Positions 51,588 to 64,000 of a stretch of 64,000 bases of DNA are shown in pieces. Within the stretch, counting starts at the first letter, position 1, and every line of letters begins with the position of its first letter. This DNA comes from Tieghemostelium lacteum. Taxonomy: Eukaryota; Evosea; Eumycetozoa; Dictyosteliales; Raperosteliaceae. The stretch spans positions 1,178,001 through 1,242,000 of the forward strand of contig LODT01000037.1 in NCBI GenBank assembly GCA_001606155.1. Direction: 5' to 3'. A program made the position numbers and the translations under genes. The notes under the pieces are model-generated. The model was given only the letters and a program-made list of their open reading frames with translations. It did no database searches and was not told the DNA's origin.

Positions 51588-54500
51588 TTAAAATTCTTTA
51601 GTATTTCTGCATAGACCACATCCAATAGCAAATTCTTGTCCTGTTGGAGGGTGAGATTCTAAACCTAGAGGACAAACTTCACCAGGAAGTTCAACACCAC
51701 CTGGACCAACTGGACATTTTGGATGTTTCTTTCTAGATGTTAATTCATGATTTCTGTTATGACAAGTCTCACAGAAACTAGTAGTACCAAAACATCTCCA
51801 TATACTAACAGAACAGCAGTAACGACATTTGTACTCAAGGAATTCTTTACCGTGTTTAGGACAAATGGAAGTATTACCATCTTCAGTTGTACAATTGGAA
51901 CAAATTAATTCTTCAGGATTGAAATTCATTGGTTGAGCTACATTATTTGCACAAACATTGGCACCACCATAGTATGGTTTCTTACATTTGAAACAAAGAT
52001 AGAATGCAAATTGGTCGAAAACATATTCTTCTTCTTTCTTTTCAAATTTACCTCCAGCTGAGAGTAATGGATCATTATGTAGATTAAGGTATTCAATACG
52101 TAATTTACCTTTTCTAATAATTTCAGAACGAATCTGTTGAATTACATCAGTGAGTGGTTTCAATGATGTGTGACCAATAGAGGCTTTACAAATTGGACAT
52201 TGAGAGAATCCAAAACTAATCTTGGAACCTGGCCAACGAGTTTCTAGTAATTTCTTTGAACAACTGTGATGGAAAACATGACCACAATCTAATTGAATAC
52301 TAGGTGAATCACTGAGGGATTCAGTCCAACAAATCATACACATATCATCGGCATCTTGTGTTAGTTTCTTTGTATTTGGAGTCTCTGGTTGACAACCATG
52401 TAGACATTGTAGACATTCATCTTCACCCTTAATACCATAACATGGATGACCACATGAATGTGTCTTTGAACAGTTACTATTGGCTTTCTGTTGACATTCT
52501 TGTTCAGAACATACATTATTAATACCGTTACATGGTAATAGATTGTGTAGATCTAATTTCTTTTTACAGAATCTACAATTGTCATTAGTGTAGATATTGA
52601 CAACTTGAATGATAGATTTTAATTTTTCCTTGTCTAATACAATGAGGGTGTTAGAGAGTTTCAAACGAATACATGATTCTCTAACTTCTATAGTAATGGT
52701 ATCATTGATTAGAGGTGATTTAGTGTGATCTCTATTCTTTTTGGGTAAATGTAAGAATCTATCACATTCGTTACACAAGTTCATTTGACAATTTTCACAG
52801 TGTACATAGGCTTCAGTTATGTTATCTTCATGGTTCTGACAAGTGTTCATTGTGGAGGCAGATTGTTGGATATTCAATTCCTTGATAATATCTTGATTGT
52901 CAGCAATGATTAAAAGTGATGATAGAGTCTTCCAGAATACAACACCAGCAATATAAGTAGACTGAACCAACTCTTTTTTAAGTTGTTGTGTTAGAATATC
53001 CTTGAGAACTGGTTCAAAATAGTCTTTCCATGATTGTGATTTTGCAATTAGAGTCTTTATAAATTCAACTAGTTCTTGTGCATTCTCTAATTCAATAACA
53101 CCTTCAATAGCCTGTGCAATATTTTGGAATTTATCAAATTTAATCTCCTCTGGTGATTGACTAGTGCCGGTAGCTTTAACTTGTACACTAACAGATTTAG
53201 CAATACACATTAATAGGAAATTGGCAAATGTTGAAATTTGCTTGACTGTTGGTGATTGGTTTTGTAGAATGAACTCATCTAATACCTGGGGTTTCAAATT
53301 GATAATCATCAATTTACAAATGGAAATTGTCAATTGTTGAATACGTTGAGTTCCACGGTGAAGTAATGGTAACAATGAGAATAGTAGTGATTTACTGGTT
53401 ATGAATGATTTACCTTCTTCAGATTCCCATAATGAGAGTAAGGTATTCAAGAGTTCAAAGAGATAACTGTCATCACCACCAGCCTCGGTATGTTGGTTAT
53501 CAAAGTAGTGGCTAATCTCTTTTTGTACTTCAGTTGAGATTAATGAGAATATTTGTTTTTGGATATTTGAAACACCTTGACTGGACAATAGTTTAGATAC
53601 TTGATTCTTGAGATTCTTACTGACTTTTTTATCCTTTTTATCATTAGATGATGAGATACCAAAGATTTGGAATGTCAATAGTTTCAATAGAGACAATGTA
53701 AATTCAAATTTAGAAATTTGATAGTTTTTGGTCAGAAGTTTTGGAAGTTCTTTAGGAGGATCATCTTGATCTTTTCCTTTGAATTCAGATTGTAACTCTT
53801 CGGATACCAACAATTTTAATTGTCTAACACGAATGGATTCACTGCCATTCACTGTTATTGTTATACTCTGTAATGGAGTACGATTGAGTAGAGGGAATGT
53901 TATCCAACCATTTGCACTTGATTCGATATTTAATGAAGTACTAATCTCAGTTTGCTTGATTTCTGATGATTTACAAGCTCTCAAATCGATAGTTGAGACT
54001 ATAAACTCTTGATCATTTTCGATATAGATTGCAACTTCTTGAAGTGGTAATGGTTTATCCAGAGTAATAGAGATATTGGAGCCAGATTTAGCTTCCCAGA
54101 ATGAATTTGTAGTGTCATCAAACAATGAACCTAACATTTCATTATTCTTTGATAGAACAACTTTACACTTATTGGCAACATTAACAAAAGAACTAGACTC
54201 AATGGAAGTGAAGTTATCTAATAATGATGAAGATGAACCTTTAGTACTACTAACACTGCTGTCTAAGAGGAGAGGTTTCAAATGTGATTCTTTTTCTTTT
54301 GACAATTGAGAAGCACTGATAGATGGCGACTGTAAATCATCAATAGATAGTGCACTTGGTGATTCAATAGATAGTGGTTTCAATGATGTGGATTTTGGTG
54401 TTGACAATGCACTTGGTGATTGTAATTTAAGACCACTGAGAGATGATGAAAACATTCCAATAGAATTTGGGGCATTAGAGTGCATTTCAGAGAGAATCTT

Positions 54501-57500
54501 GGAGATTAATGGGAATATATCGGAGTTTTGAATAAATTTAATGTCTTCAGGTAACAAATACATTGAGAAACAACTGAGAGTATTCATTATAATACTGTCA
54601 CTGTAGGTACCAGACTTAATCTTTCTAGATAGAGTTTCCAAGAAAATGTGGAAATTATCAATAAATTCTTTACGGTCTCTATTGGAAACCTTTGCAGAGA
54701 CAACTAAATTCTGTGCAACTCTTCCTTGCCAACCCTCTGGTAATGTGTCTTTTGGTGCTTGTTTAGAATGTATTCTATTGGAAATTACCCAAATTACATT
54801 TTCTAAAGAAGATGGTACAACCAAAATCTCTATTAATTTAGTCCAAATCTTTAATAAATCAATATGTTGATTGTAACTAGCGGATTCTTTAACAATCTTT
54901 CCATAATCAATTTTCAATGCCAAGTCATCAATCAAAGATAATATATATGCTGTAATCTTTGATTTATACAATATTGTTGCATCCTTTGGTTTTCCAGATG
55001 AACTAGATCCTCCGTCTTGATTTTCGTTAGGTGTTGTAGCAGTAGTTGTACTAGAGGAGGAAGAAGAAGAACCAGCATCTTGTTGAATCTTATTAGCTTG
55101 GCTTGATGATTCAACAGTTTCTTTAAGTGAGGATGATGATTTTTCACGTTCTTTTTGTTGTTGAATAGTTAGATTAAATTGACTGGTATTGATATTATTA
55201 GGGACCATAAACTCTTCAAATGAATATTTAATTGAAGATTTACCATTTGATAGATGTGAATCACCACCATTGGTAGATGCTGTGGAATCAATAGAGAATT
55301 GGCTGAGTAATTGTGAGATTTCACTTTGTGGAAATTGATTGGTTAAACTTTGTGATTGTTGTGAAAGTGGTTTCAATTTAGAAATCAAATCAACAACAAA
55401 ACTGATTTTTTCAAATGGTAAAGCTTTTTCATCTTGTTGTTGTTGTTGTGGTTCTTCATCAAAGAGATTTGCAATGACTTCAAGAACGTCGGTAGCATCT
55501 TGTTCAATACCCCAACTATTTAATTTAATTTGGACAGCTCTCCACAAGTAAATGTAAGGTTTAATACCTTTACCAAATTCTTTACTACTATAGGTTTTGT
55601 GTGATCTCCAAAACAAATAAAATTCTGAGAGTAAATCATGTAATCTCAGCAATTCAACAAAGAATTGTTTACTTGCTTTTTCATAACCACCAGCACTTAA
55701 CAGTGATGATAAAACTTCTTTTGATTTTCTATTAGACTCTGATGTTTCTGGAGTTGAAGCTGAAGTAGTAGTAGTAGTTGTTGTTGTAGTTGTAGTTGTA
55801 GTTGAATAAATTGGTTCTTTTCCATTTGGATCATTATCATCTACTTCTTCATCATCTTCTTCATCAGATGATGTTAGTTTCTTATGAGGTGATCTAGATC
55901 TCTTTGTAGGTGAACTAGATCTCTTTTTAGGTGAAATTGTTCTCTTTGAACTTGATTCTTTTTCACTGTCAGATAAAGTCTCTTTTTCATCATCACCCAA
56001 AATAATGTCCTCTTCCTTTGCTGTTTTAGATGATTCTATTAATGCATTGATTAAATCTTTATCTTCTAAATCTTCTTTAGTTAGATCATTAAATTCATCA
56101 CAGTCTTCATCGATATTATCTAAATCTTCAAAATCAGAGTTTTCATCAGAATTCTCATCAGAAGAAGAAGATGATGATGATGAGCTACTAGATGAAGAAG
56201 AATCACTACTATTGCTACTATCAGAACTTGAATCCTTTTCAGCTTTGATATCCTTTACACGAGTTGATACAATCTTTTTCATAACCTTCTTTCTAGCATG
56301 AAGATAAGAAAGTCTCTTTAGAATGAGTTTAGATGATTTATCAGCATCAACTATATTCTCATCCTTTTCAATTGGAAAACCATTAAGTTCATTTAATTTC
56401 AATTCAAACTTGCTCTTTGGTTTCTCTTTTTCTTTGTCTTTCTCATCCACAACAGCTAGAGGATCTTTCAGATCAGCATTATCAGCATCATTCTTTTTCA
56501 AGTCGTCTTTATCTTCATCTTTTTTCTTTTCTTCTTTTACAGCCTTCTTTTTACCTTTTTTCTTTGGAGATGCATCTCTCTTCTTTTTCTTGCCCTTTTC
56601 TTTCTTCTTTTTCTTGTCTTTCTTTTTATCTTCTTTCTTCTTTGAAGCAGAGGTAGCTGCAGAAGGTTTAGCATCAGATGATTCTTTATATATACCAATA
56701 GATAAAAAGTAATCAGAAGCCTCTTTACCTAGTGTTAATTCTTTAGATGAGATAAAATTGGAATAGAAATCATCAAATTGATCTTGATAATTTACTGCTG
56801 TGGCTTTATCATCATAGTCTAAGAAATCTTGTAGATAGGACCAAATGTGCTTGAAATAGGTTTCATTATTCTTTTGTGATTCGGATATTACAGATGGTAC
56901 TGATGATTCATCATTTTCCTTTTCATCATCATCCTTATTTGATTTCTTTCCTTTTTTATCCTTATCCTTATCTTTTTTAGCTTTTTTAGAGGATGAAGCA
57001 TCCAAGTAGGTTTTCATTGCAATTATTAGTTGTTCTACTTCTTTTTCGCTTTCATCAGCAGAGTCAGTAGTTAATTCTTTAGCTTTCTTTGTACTGCTAT
57101 CTGATAATTCATCATCAGAAGCATTTTTGATTTTAGCATCAGATTCAGATCCACTACTATCAGAAGATGATGATGAAGAACTAGATCCAGAACTACTATC
57201 ACTTTTATCATCGGAATCAGAACCACTGCTATCAGAAGATGATGAAGATGAACTACTTTCAAAGAGTGCAATTTCACCCTCACTGTCAGAAGATGATTTA
57301 TCAGATTTATCACTGTCATCACTGATATCCTTCTTATTCTTCTTCTTCTTTTTATCCTTACCTTTTTTGAAATCTTTTCCTTTCTGTTTATTCTTTTCTT
57401 GGTTATCTTCAATATTAGAGAACTCAGCAAGAGTACTAGAATGACCTTGAGCAAAGGTTTCAAATGTTGTTAATGCTGAATAGAATGACAATTGATTCTC

Positions 57501-60500
57501 AAGATTGGCCAATGGATATTGTTGATCAGCTGATTGAGTTGATAGTAATGATGGTTGATATACTTCAAAACCATGAACAATAGCAGCATAACCCCATCTC
57601 TTTGCTGGTTCTGGTGGAACTGGTCCTGTACCAGTTTGGAAATCAAACATTAACTTATTACCAGGTACAATAAAGGATGAATTTTGGAAATTATTCTGAG
57701 AGAAACCTTTCACACGAATTGGTGTTTTGTACTCATGATCAGCCCATATCAATAATCTATCATTATCTTGTGCAGTTACAGAACGACTATCAAATTGAAC
57801 TGACATGAACTTAACAGATTCTCCAAATTGAACTTTGTTTACTTGTTTCAAACAATCTTCATAAGGATGGGTAGATTCCATTTTTATGACCTGAACACTG
57901 TTACTAGTTGCCAATTGTTGTTTAGAGTTTGCCAATTCATCAGTAATCATTATAGTGTTGTTACCATTAGAATGCGATTGTTGATGATTACGATTAATGG
58001 TATTGGTATAACGTAGTAATTTCAAAAGTGGAATTAGATTAGGTAGAGTTTGTTTAGAGTTAGTGTAGTAACTGTCGATTGATAATGGTAATAGACGATT
58101 GGTGAATGGGTCACTTGAGAAGTTACTTGGAAGTGATTTGGAATGACTCAATTTCTCTAGAAATTGTTCAGAATGGTTTAGGATAATTTGACTGCCTTCG
58201 ATTAAGGATTGGAATGATTGATTTGAGAATTTAAAGCTGTCAACTTTGTTTGGTTCCAATGAGAAATATATATCTGGAATCTGACCATTACTAACAGAAC
58301 TACCATTATCATTCTTCATGGATTGAACAGTACTCCAATTGAATACAACACCACATTCAGAGACAGTTTTATTCTTACCACTGTAACCACTACTAGATGA
58401 GTTACCACTAGATACACATATACAAACTGTCATACTTTCATTAGCCTCAACTTTAATAGTTTGATTCTTAAACATTACTTTTTGAACAAAGCAATGTGTT
58501 TGTGAGGAGAATGTAGTAGTTTGTCTAGCTACTGATGAAGCATGTTCTTTGAATGTGTATCCTTTCTTTCCACGATATACAGCAACTTCAATGGAATAGT
58601 TACCTTGGTCACCAAATATACCTACACCTTGAAGATATATAGTACGATTAGGTGAGAATGTAATAGCATCCATCATACCATCATAAGACCAAGATGAACC
58701 TCTATTATCAAATCTAGAGACAGAATAGACTTTTGGTGATGCTGATTTGATTTTTTTCTGGAATGATATACAGGTACTGATAAGACGTTCAAAGAACTCA
58801 ACAGCAGCTCCCTTGTAATTAGATGCCAATGCACTGGATGAATATCTTGGGAAATAGGATAACATATCTAAAAGCACTGATTTTAATGTCTTTGGTTCTT
58901 GAGGTACTTTAGATTGTTTACCAACACTGGTAGAGAATGAACTTGAAAATAGACAGCTTTGTAAATTGTCATAGAATGTTACTAGAGGAAGATCAACATT
59001 CTCTTTAGTGAATGCATCATCTTCACATACTTTCTGTAAGAGTGAATTCAACTCTTGATTACTTTGGTTAAATGAAATGGTAGAAATTATTGAACTTAGA
59101 AGGAATTCACAACCTGGAAGGAAATCTACAACTGTAGATTTGGAAGATGATGATGATTCGTCACACTCATTTTGAGATTTAATGAGATCATAGAGAATAG
59201 AGATACTGGCAACTTTTAATTCATCATTACTGTACATTATGGGATAGGAAGATTTAAAGAGATCACAGAATGAATTGATTAGTGAATGGTAATGTTGTCT
59301 GAGTAATTGTGATGCATGTGAACTTCCAAATAAGACTACATTGGTAAATAGTTGATGAATGAATTGGGCATAGTCATTGGATATTAGGTGTTGTTGGGAT
59401 ACGTGATCATGTTCCAAATGGTGGATATTCTCTTTTAACAAATTAACAATTACTAAAAGACATTTCATTAGAGTTTGATTGTGTTGAATAATCTTTTGAG
59501 CTTTTGGATTATTCAGTGCTGATGAGAGATGGAATTCAACTTCAGTTTCAACATTTGACAAGAATTTATGATAAATGATAGTAAAAATATCAAAGCAATC
59601 TTGGAAACCACTGAAATTCATGTTGGTATCGGTGAGTGGTTGACGGAACTGATTCAATGGTAGATGCATAGTTTCAGATGGTAATGGACTGAATACCAAT
59701 CCAGTGATAATCTGTGGTACATCAACGGAAGCATCAGAACTCTTTGGTGGTCGTATATCAAAAGATACACCTTGACATTTTGCACGACAATTCTCGGGAT
59801 TGGATGCAGAAGCTAAGGTTTTGGTAGTTGAGAAATAGAGTGTATAGAGAACATTACTCTTCAACTCTAATGGGGTATTGAAATGGTAGGTTGATTCTTC
59901 AACTCTTTGTGGTTTGTAACTTTTAGTTTTAAAATCACTTTGATTGGAATCCACTTTTAGAGTGACATCAGTGCCTTTGCATTTTGTAAATTGAATTTCG
60001 TGAATGATAATTGGTCTATTTACACGTATGTAACTTTTATAGTTTGTCTCTACAGCTCTCTTGGCTACACTGGAAGCATTGTTAAATGTTACCATTGTCT
60101 TATTTAATGAATTAAAATAGGATTGTGATGATTCATGATGATTTGGTATTTCTATATATTGACTGGATTGGGATTGGTTGCTACCAACATTATTTTTGAA
60201 ATTGGATATCATTTCCAAAATTAACTCCAATGGATCCATTGTGTCTTTGGGATCCATAAATGTCAATTTTGGATTAAAAGGTTTCAATAGATTTGGAATT
60301 TCAATATTCTCTAAAATCTTGAATTTCTTTGTATCTCTAGCAAAGAGAACAGACAAACCATCAGAATCTGAATTGATACTGACTGCATCCATGAATGGAC
60401 TTACTGTAGACTTTGATAGTAAGTTCAAATTTGATTTACTATAAAGACGATAGTTAAATTGTGGACATTTTGGAATAAGAACACCTAAACAATAGTGTTG

Positions 60501-62971
60501 ATCTGAGAATACCTGAATATCTCTAAAATCATTACCAGACATAAGAGAGGACTTTGGATGCAATAGAGCAAAACCAAATTGAGATACTTGAATATCAATA
60601 ATCTTTTGAATGTGTTCAGGAAGTTTAACCAAAGTGAATTTAGACTGAGGTTTCATACCTTTTATATTACCACTATAGTAGAGTAAATCATCCTTCTGTG
60701 ACCAAACCAGAGTAAATGTCAGTCCCATGAGAATTTTGGTAGTCTGTGCGTCAACTTCCATTGGCAATGAACGGACAAGTTCATATTTATCTGATTGATT
60801 TTTGAAATTACCCAATCCCAATTGACCAAAATTATTTGGACCTTTGGCAAAGAGACCACGATTAGTCAATACAAATACACATTGAGTTTGACTAGTGTAA
60901 ACTCTTTCCACTTTTAGTTCTTTATCATCTGGTACAATCTCCTCTTCATTGGCTGAGAAGGTATATTCTTGATAGTATTTACCTTTTGAGATGAACCCAT
61001 ATTTCTCTGAACAACATAATTGTTCAACTTTGAAATCTGTGAGATCATGTAATGTGACATCTTTAAGAGTGAATCTATCAAGGAATTTCACACCTAAATC
61101 CTCATCATGTAGTAAAACAATATGAAGACGAGTCAATTGGAAGTCTTTAACCTTGCCAGGAGATGTAATATGCTCAAATGGATTAACCTTCTTTTTAGAC
61201 ACGGCTTGATGTAAATAAAGATCACCATCATTATCAAGGATGAAAAGATCAGGTTCAGAGAACAAAACTTTCTTTATCTTTCCTTGTTTACCATCCACTT
61301 GAAAATTCAAGTGTCTCACTACTTGTTGACCGTTTAAAATCTCATTCTGACCCACAAAATATATTTGATTGTCTTTGGAGAGCGCATAGAAACTTCCATT
61401 CTCAGAAGGGAAAATCTGGGTGATATCAGAGCACGAAGATGTAAAAGACTCTACTAAAGGACATTGTGGTGTCAGATTAAACATTTGGATTTGTTGACTG
61501 TCATCAGTCAACTGAATAGGTGATGACTTCATTTGACGTAAATGAATCTGACCTGATTGTTGATCTACTTGTTGTTCTAGTACCCTAAGTCTAGTAACAG
61601 TAGCCAACTGTTCCAAAACACCAATAGAATCATCAGAGTACTTAAATAGTGTATAAGGAAACTCACCCAAACCAGTCAGTTCATGTTCAACTACTACAAA
61701 ACTCTCAGTTAGATTATATCTATCCATTAGAGAGAAAACACCAGGGTCCATATCTAAACTCTTGAAATACAAATTCTCACCAATTAAAATCATCCAAGAT
61801 TTACTAACCTGAATGTCCTTTGAATGAAAATCACTCTTTTGTATCTCAATCTGGTACTTTGAAGTAACTTGATTGAATTTGAACATTATCAAACCTAAAT
61901 TACAATGAATATACAAAAATGAACCATCAGCAACCATTGAATATACCTGATCAAGTTCATCTACAATTTTATCACCATCAATACCATATTCAAATTTACT
62001 CTGAAATTCAAATTTTCCAATAGGTATACAAGTTCTATTTTTTTGAAATATCTTTGGATATCTAATTTTGTAAAAACCACACAGACATAGCAATTAGTTA
62101 TGAAATTCCAATATTATTATACATTTTAAAGAATAAATACATACTTTGTTAAAAATTTAAAAGATAAAATAAATTTACTAGCTTTAATCAAGAGATTTGG
62201 ATCATTTTTTGCTAGAATTAAAGTGACAATGGAAGAAGAAGTTAATGATCTATCAGACTCTGAAATCTTTTCAGATTTTAATAATTGAATTAGAGTATCA
62301 AGACAGTCATTAATTAATTGATCTTTAAAATTAACTAAAGAATTTACTTTTAATTTGGAAAAGAATTCTTTCATTAACTGAAAACCTTTACTCTTTATAA
62401 TTTCATTAGAATCCCGTAGTAAATCTAATAAAAATCTTAAAAATATCTCTGTAATTTGTTGGTTTTGTTGTTCTTCTGTATTGTTATTTTGATTTTGATT
62501 TTGATTTTGTGATGATAATCTATTCTGATTTTGTATTTGTTGATTATCGACATTGTCATTATCAGAACTATCAGAATCTTTATCTACATTTTCTTGTTCA
62601 CTGTCACTACCATCACCATCAGTATCCTTACCATTTGTTTCAGAAGAGGTTGAATCTATAAAAGCAAATTTAAGATTCTTCCACAATAGATACTTCATTT
62701 GAAGTTCACAATTGCTCTCTGACATTGGCAAACTGCTATTCAAAAAGTTGGGTGTTGAGCATTTGACAAATGACCCTGTGTCATTGATGCTTTTTTTAAA
62801 ATAATTGGTTTTCTTACTAATGTTTCGAAATTTACTGTAAAAGATATCAACATTTAAACCATTCATATCCTTTTCATCGTAAATCTTTAGAAAGTCATCA
62901 AATAAAGATACCTCACTGTTATCACTAGTTGGTGTGCTAGTTGATGTTGTTGTTGTTGGAGCTTCAACCAT
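51588..62971 (-). CDS. PHR-family RING E3 ligase (MYCBP2/Highwire/RPM-1 homologue)
   Basis: Exon 1 is 62971-62145 and exon 2 is 62061-51588, 3766 residues; the 83-bp intron has donor GTATGT and acceptor TTAG and the join reads LTKYPKIFQKN. RCC1-like blades occupy about 290-800 (GLFAKGPNNFGQLGLGNF). A PHR domain is at about 1390-1560 (RFDNRGSSWSYDGMMDAITF, YLQGVGIFGDQGNYSI). Next come an ESTHPYED beta-sandwich (about 1665-1800), a long acidic/Ser/Lys-rich disordered region (about 1820-2360), a DOC/discoidin-like domain (about 2900-3020), a B-box (about 3345-3395) and the RING at 3517-3567 (CMICWTESLS, LDCGHVFHHSC, FSQCPICK). The tail is the tandem-cysteine module (KCRYCCSVSIWRCFGTTSFC, PPTGQEFAIGCGLCRN). 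In animals this class relays ubiquitin through cysteines and can esterify Thr; it restrains DLK-type kinase signalling. Confidence 0.93.
56160..57350 (-). repeat. Ser/Asp/Glu and Lys low-complexity coding region in the PHR ligase gene
   Basis: Runs of Ser, Asp/Glu and Lys codons alternate here: several blocks of SSSSSSSDSSGSDS type, Lys-rich blocks such as KKKDKKKKKEKGKKKK, and an SPKKRSSSPTKRSRSPHK stretch just outside (about 55880-55945). The ORFs on the opposite strand over this region are shadows. Confidence 0.7.
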
Positions 62972-63545
62972 ATTGTTATTTTTTTTTTATATTTCAAATA
63001 AAAAAAAAAGTTTAATTAAAGGTATCTTCTATATATCTAATAATCACAATTTGAAGAAAATTTTTAAAAATTAAAAAAAAAAAATAAGTTATCTTTAGAA
63101 ATTTTGAAAAATATCTTAAATCAAAGAGGTAAGAAAAATTTTAGAAAAAAAAAAAAGTACATCCAGATGTTATTGATATTGATTGTATTTAATTTGATTT
63201 TCATAACTTGAAGTAACTCTAAATATTGAATATTGTTAATTACCACAATCAAAAACAACAAACTTAAAAAAAAAATATTTGGAAAAAGATATTTTTTACA
63301 AACTTCCACGTGAAAAGGAGATCTCTGTAACTCCACTTCGTTATGTTTTTTTTATTTTAAAAATGAGGGTATAGGAGAATAAAGATAATTCATTGTGTAT
63401 GTGTCTATGTGGAATATCCTTTTTTTTGGGTTTGGTAAACAGCAGTTGTTCTAGAAAAGAAAAATAAAAGCTGTTTTTTTTAAAAATTTTTTTTATTTTA
63501 TTTTTCAAAAACAAGACTTTATACACTTAATAATTATTGCAAATA
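62972..63545. promoter_or_regulatory. Divergent promoter region, PHR ligase / A20 zinc-finger gene
   Basis: Very AT-rich spacer with A runs at about 63000-63010, 63074-63084 and 63144-63155, and T runs around 63472-63505 before the zinc-finger start. Short ORFs on the minus strand (63121-63526) are Phe/Lys homopolymer artefacts. Confidence 0.45.
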
Positions 63546-64000
63546 ATGGAACAAGATACAAAAAATAACGAACCTACTTTATGTCTAAAAAATTGTGGAT
63601 TCTATGGGTAAGTAGGATATGATAGGTATGCTCAAATTTGAATTTTGGTTCTGACCTCTGATATCTGCGATAAAATACAAAACCTACATAAATTATAATG
63701 TATGTTAATATAGGAATCCTAAAAATGGTGGACTTTGTTCATCTTGTTATCAAAAAGAAATAAAGAATAATAGTAATAGTAGTATTAGCAATAGTACTTC
63801 AGTGAATATAAATATAAGTAATACTATTGAGATACCTACTAGTAGCGGTGGAATAGGTTCAATGGTAAGTGGTTCTCCTAGTAGTAGAACTCTAACAGGA
63901 ACACAAGCAAAAAAGAGAACAATGGAGCACGATTATATGTTAGATTACGCAGATGAAATTTTAAAAGTTCCCTCTTCAGTTTCACCAAGAGCACCAAGTA
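63546..64000 (+). CDS. A20-type zinc-finger protein (ZFAND5/6-SAP-like), 3' partial
   Basis: Exon 1 is 63546-63607 (MEQDTKNNEPTLCLKNCGFY) and exon 2 starts at 63714; the 106-bp intron has donor GTAAGT and acceptor ATATAG. The join gives CGFYGNPKNGGLCSSCYQKE, completing a canonical A20 finger with four cysteines (C-x3-C-x11-C-x2-C). A Ser/Asn/Thr-rich linker follows, and the frame is still open at the window end. In this family an AN1 finger normally lies at the C-terminus, which would be outside the window. Such proteins bind ubiquitin and the proteasome and respond to stress. Confidence 0.85.

Noticed and set aside
56005-57444. Several plus-strand Ser/Leu/Phe-rich ORFs
   Set aside because: Antisense of the Ser/Asp/Lys low-complexity region of the PHR ligase.
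63121-63526. Two short minus-strand Phe/Lys-rich ORFs
   Set aside because: They arise from A/T homopolymers in an intergenic promoter region and have no domain or conserved character.

Overview
This is a eukaryotic, AT-rich, gene-dense window that reads as a dictyostelid social amoeba (Amoebozoa). Supporting signs are introns of about 53-124 bp with GTATGT/GTAAGT-type donors and TAG/CAG/AAG acceptors, oligo(dT)/oligo(dA) tracts in front of start codons, long Asn/Gln/Ser/Thr runs inside proteins, AATAAA-rich 3' ends, and families typical of dictyostelids (ComC-like EGF surface proteins, F-box/LRR-like proteins, CH-RhoGEF proteins, a Ddi1 and a calcineurin B of amoebozoan type). The coding GC looks higher than in Dictyostelium discoideum, so another dictyostelid genus is likely; the species cannot be fixed by eye.

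Layout. 1-8 kb: the 3' part of an EGF-domain membrane protein (+), a low-complexity Cys/His protein (-), a p24-beta cargo receptor (+) and a kelch protein (-). 8-13 kb: a long LisH-CTLH/double-RRM/beta-rich protein (+) and a proline-rich SH3 protein (+). 13-19 kb: a membrane-anchored SDR (-), a dTDP-rhamnose-reductase-like enzyme (+), an F-box/LRR-like protein (-) and Ddi1 (-). 19-26 kb: a secreted glycoside hydrolase (+), GMP synthase (-), mitochondrial-type branched-chain aminotransferase (+) and an NSDHL/Erg26-like sterol dehydrogenase (-). 26-34 kb: a poly-Q protein (-), a CH-CH-IQ-DH-PH RhoGEF (+) and a KCTD-type BTB/kelch protein (+). 34-44 kb: an acetyl-CoA transporter (+), a chorein/BLTP3-like lipid-transfer protein (+), asparagine synthetase (-), calcineurin B (+) and a RAD51D-like recombinase (-). 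44-47 kb is the accessory patch: two tandem copies of a roughly 0.8-kb module, each encoding a small secreted two-cysteine protein, with a decayed TauE/SafE-type transporter between them. 47-64 kb: an NCA2-like mitochondrial protein (-), a cation/Ca2+ exchanger (+), an 11.3-kb PHR-family (MYCBP2/Highwire) E3 ligase gene (-) and the 5' end of an A20-type zinc-finger gene (+).

Most neighbours are unrelated housekeeping genes; there are no operons. Loose themes are nucleotide and amino-acid metabolism (GMP synthase, asparagine synthetase, BCAT), ubiquitin biology (Ddi1, PHR ligase, A20 zinc finger, BTB protein) and Rho/actin signalling (RhoGEF, SH3 protein). Spliced models were built by hand; each gives a total length divisible by three and restores the family alignment across the junction. 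I found no tRNA, rRNA, CRISPR array, intact transposon or retroelement.

The items most worth a second look are the LisH-RRM-RRM fusion protein, the duplicated small secreted protein module with its conserved leader intron and C-x37-C spacing, the TauE/SafE relic between the copies, the palindromic ACTCCGG element in the asparagine synthetase intron with a related motif in its promoter, a possible small gene near 26.3 kb, and the relay-cysteine C-terminus of the PHR ligase.
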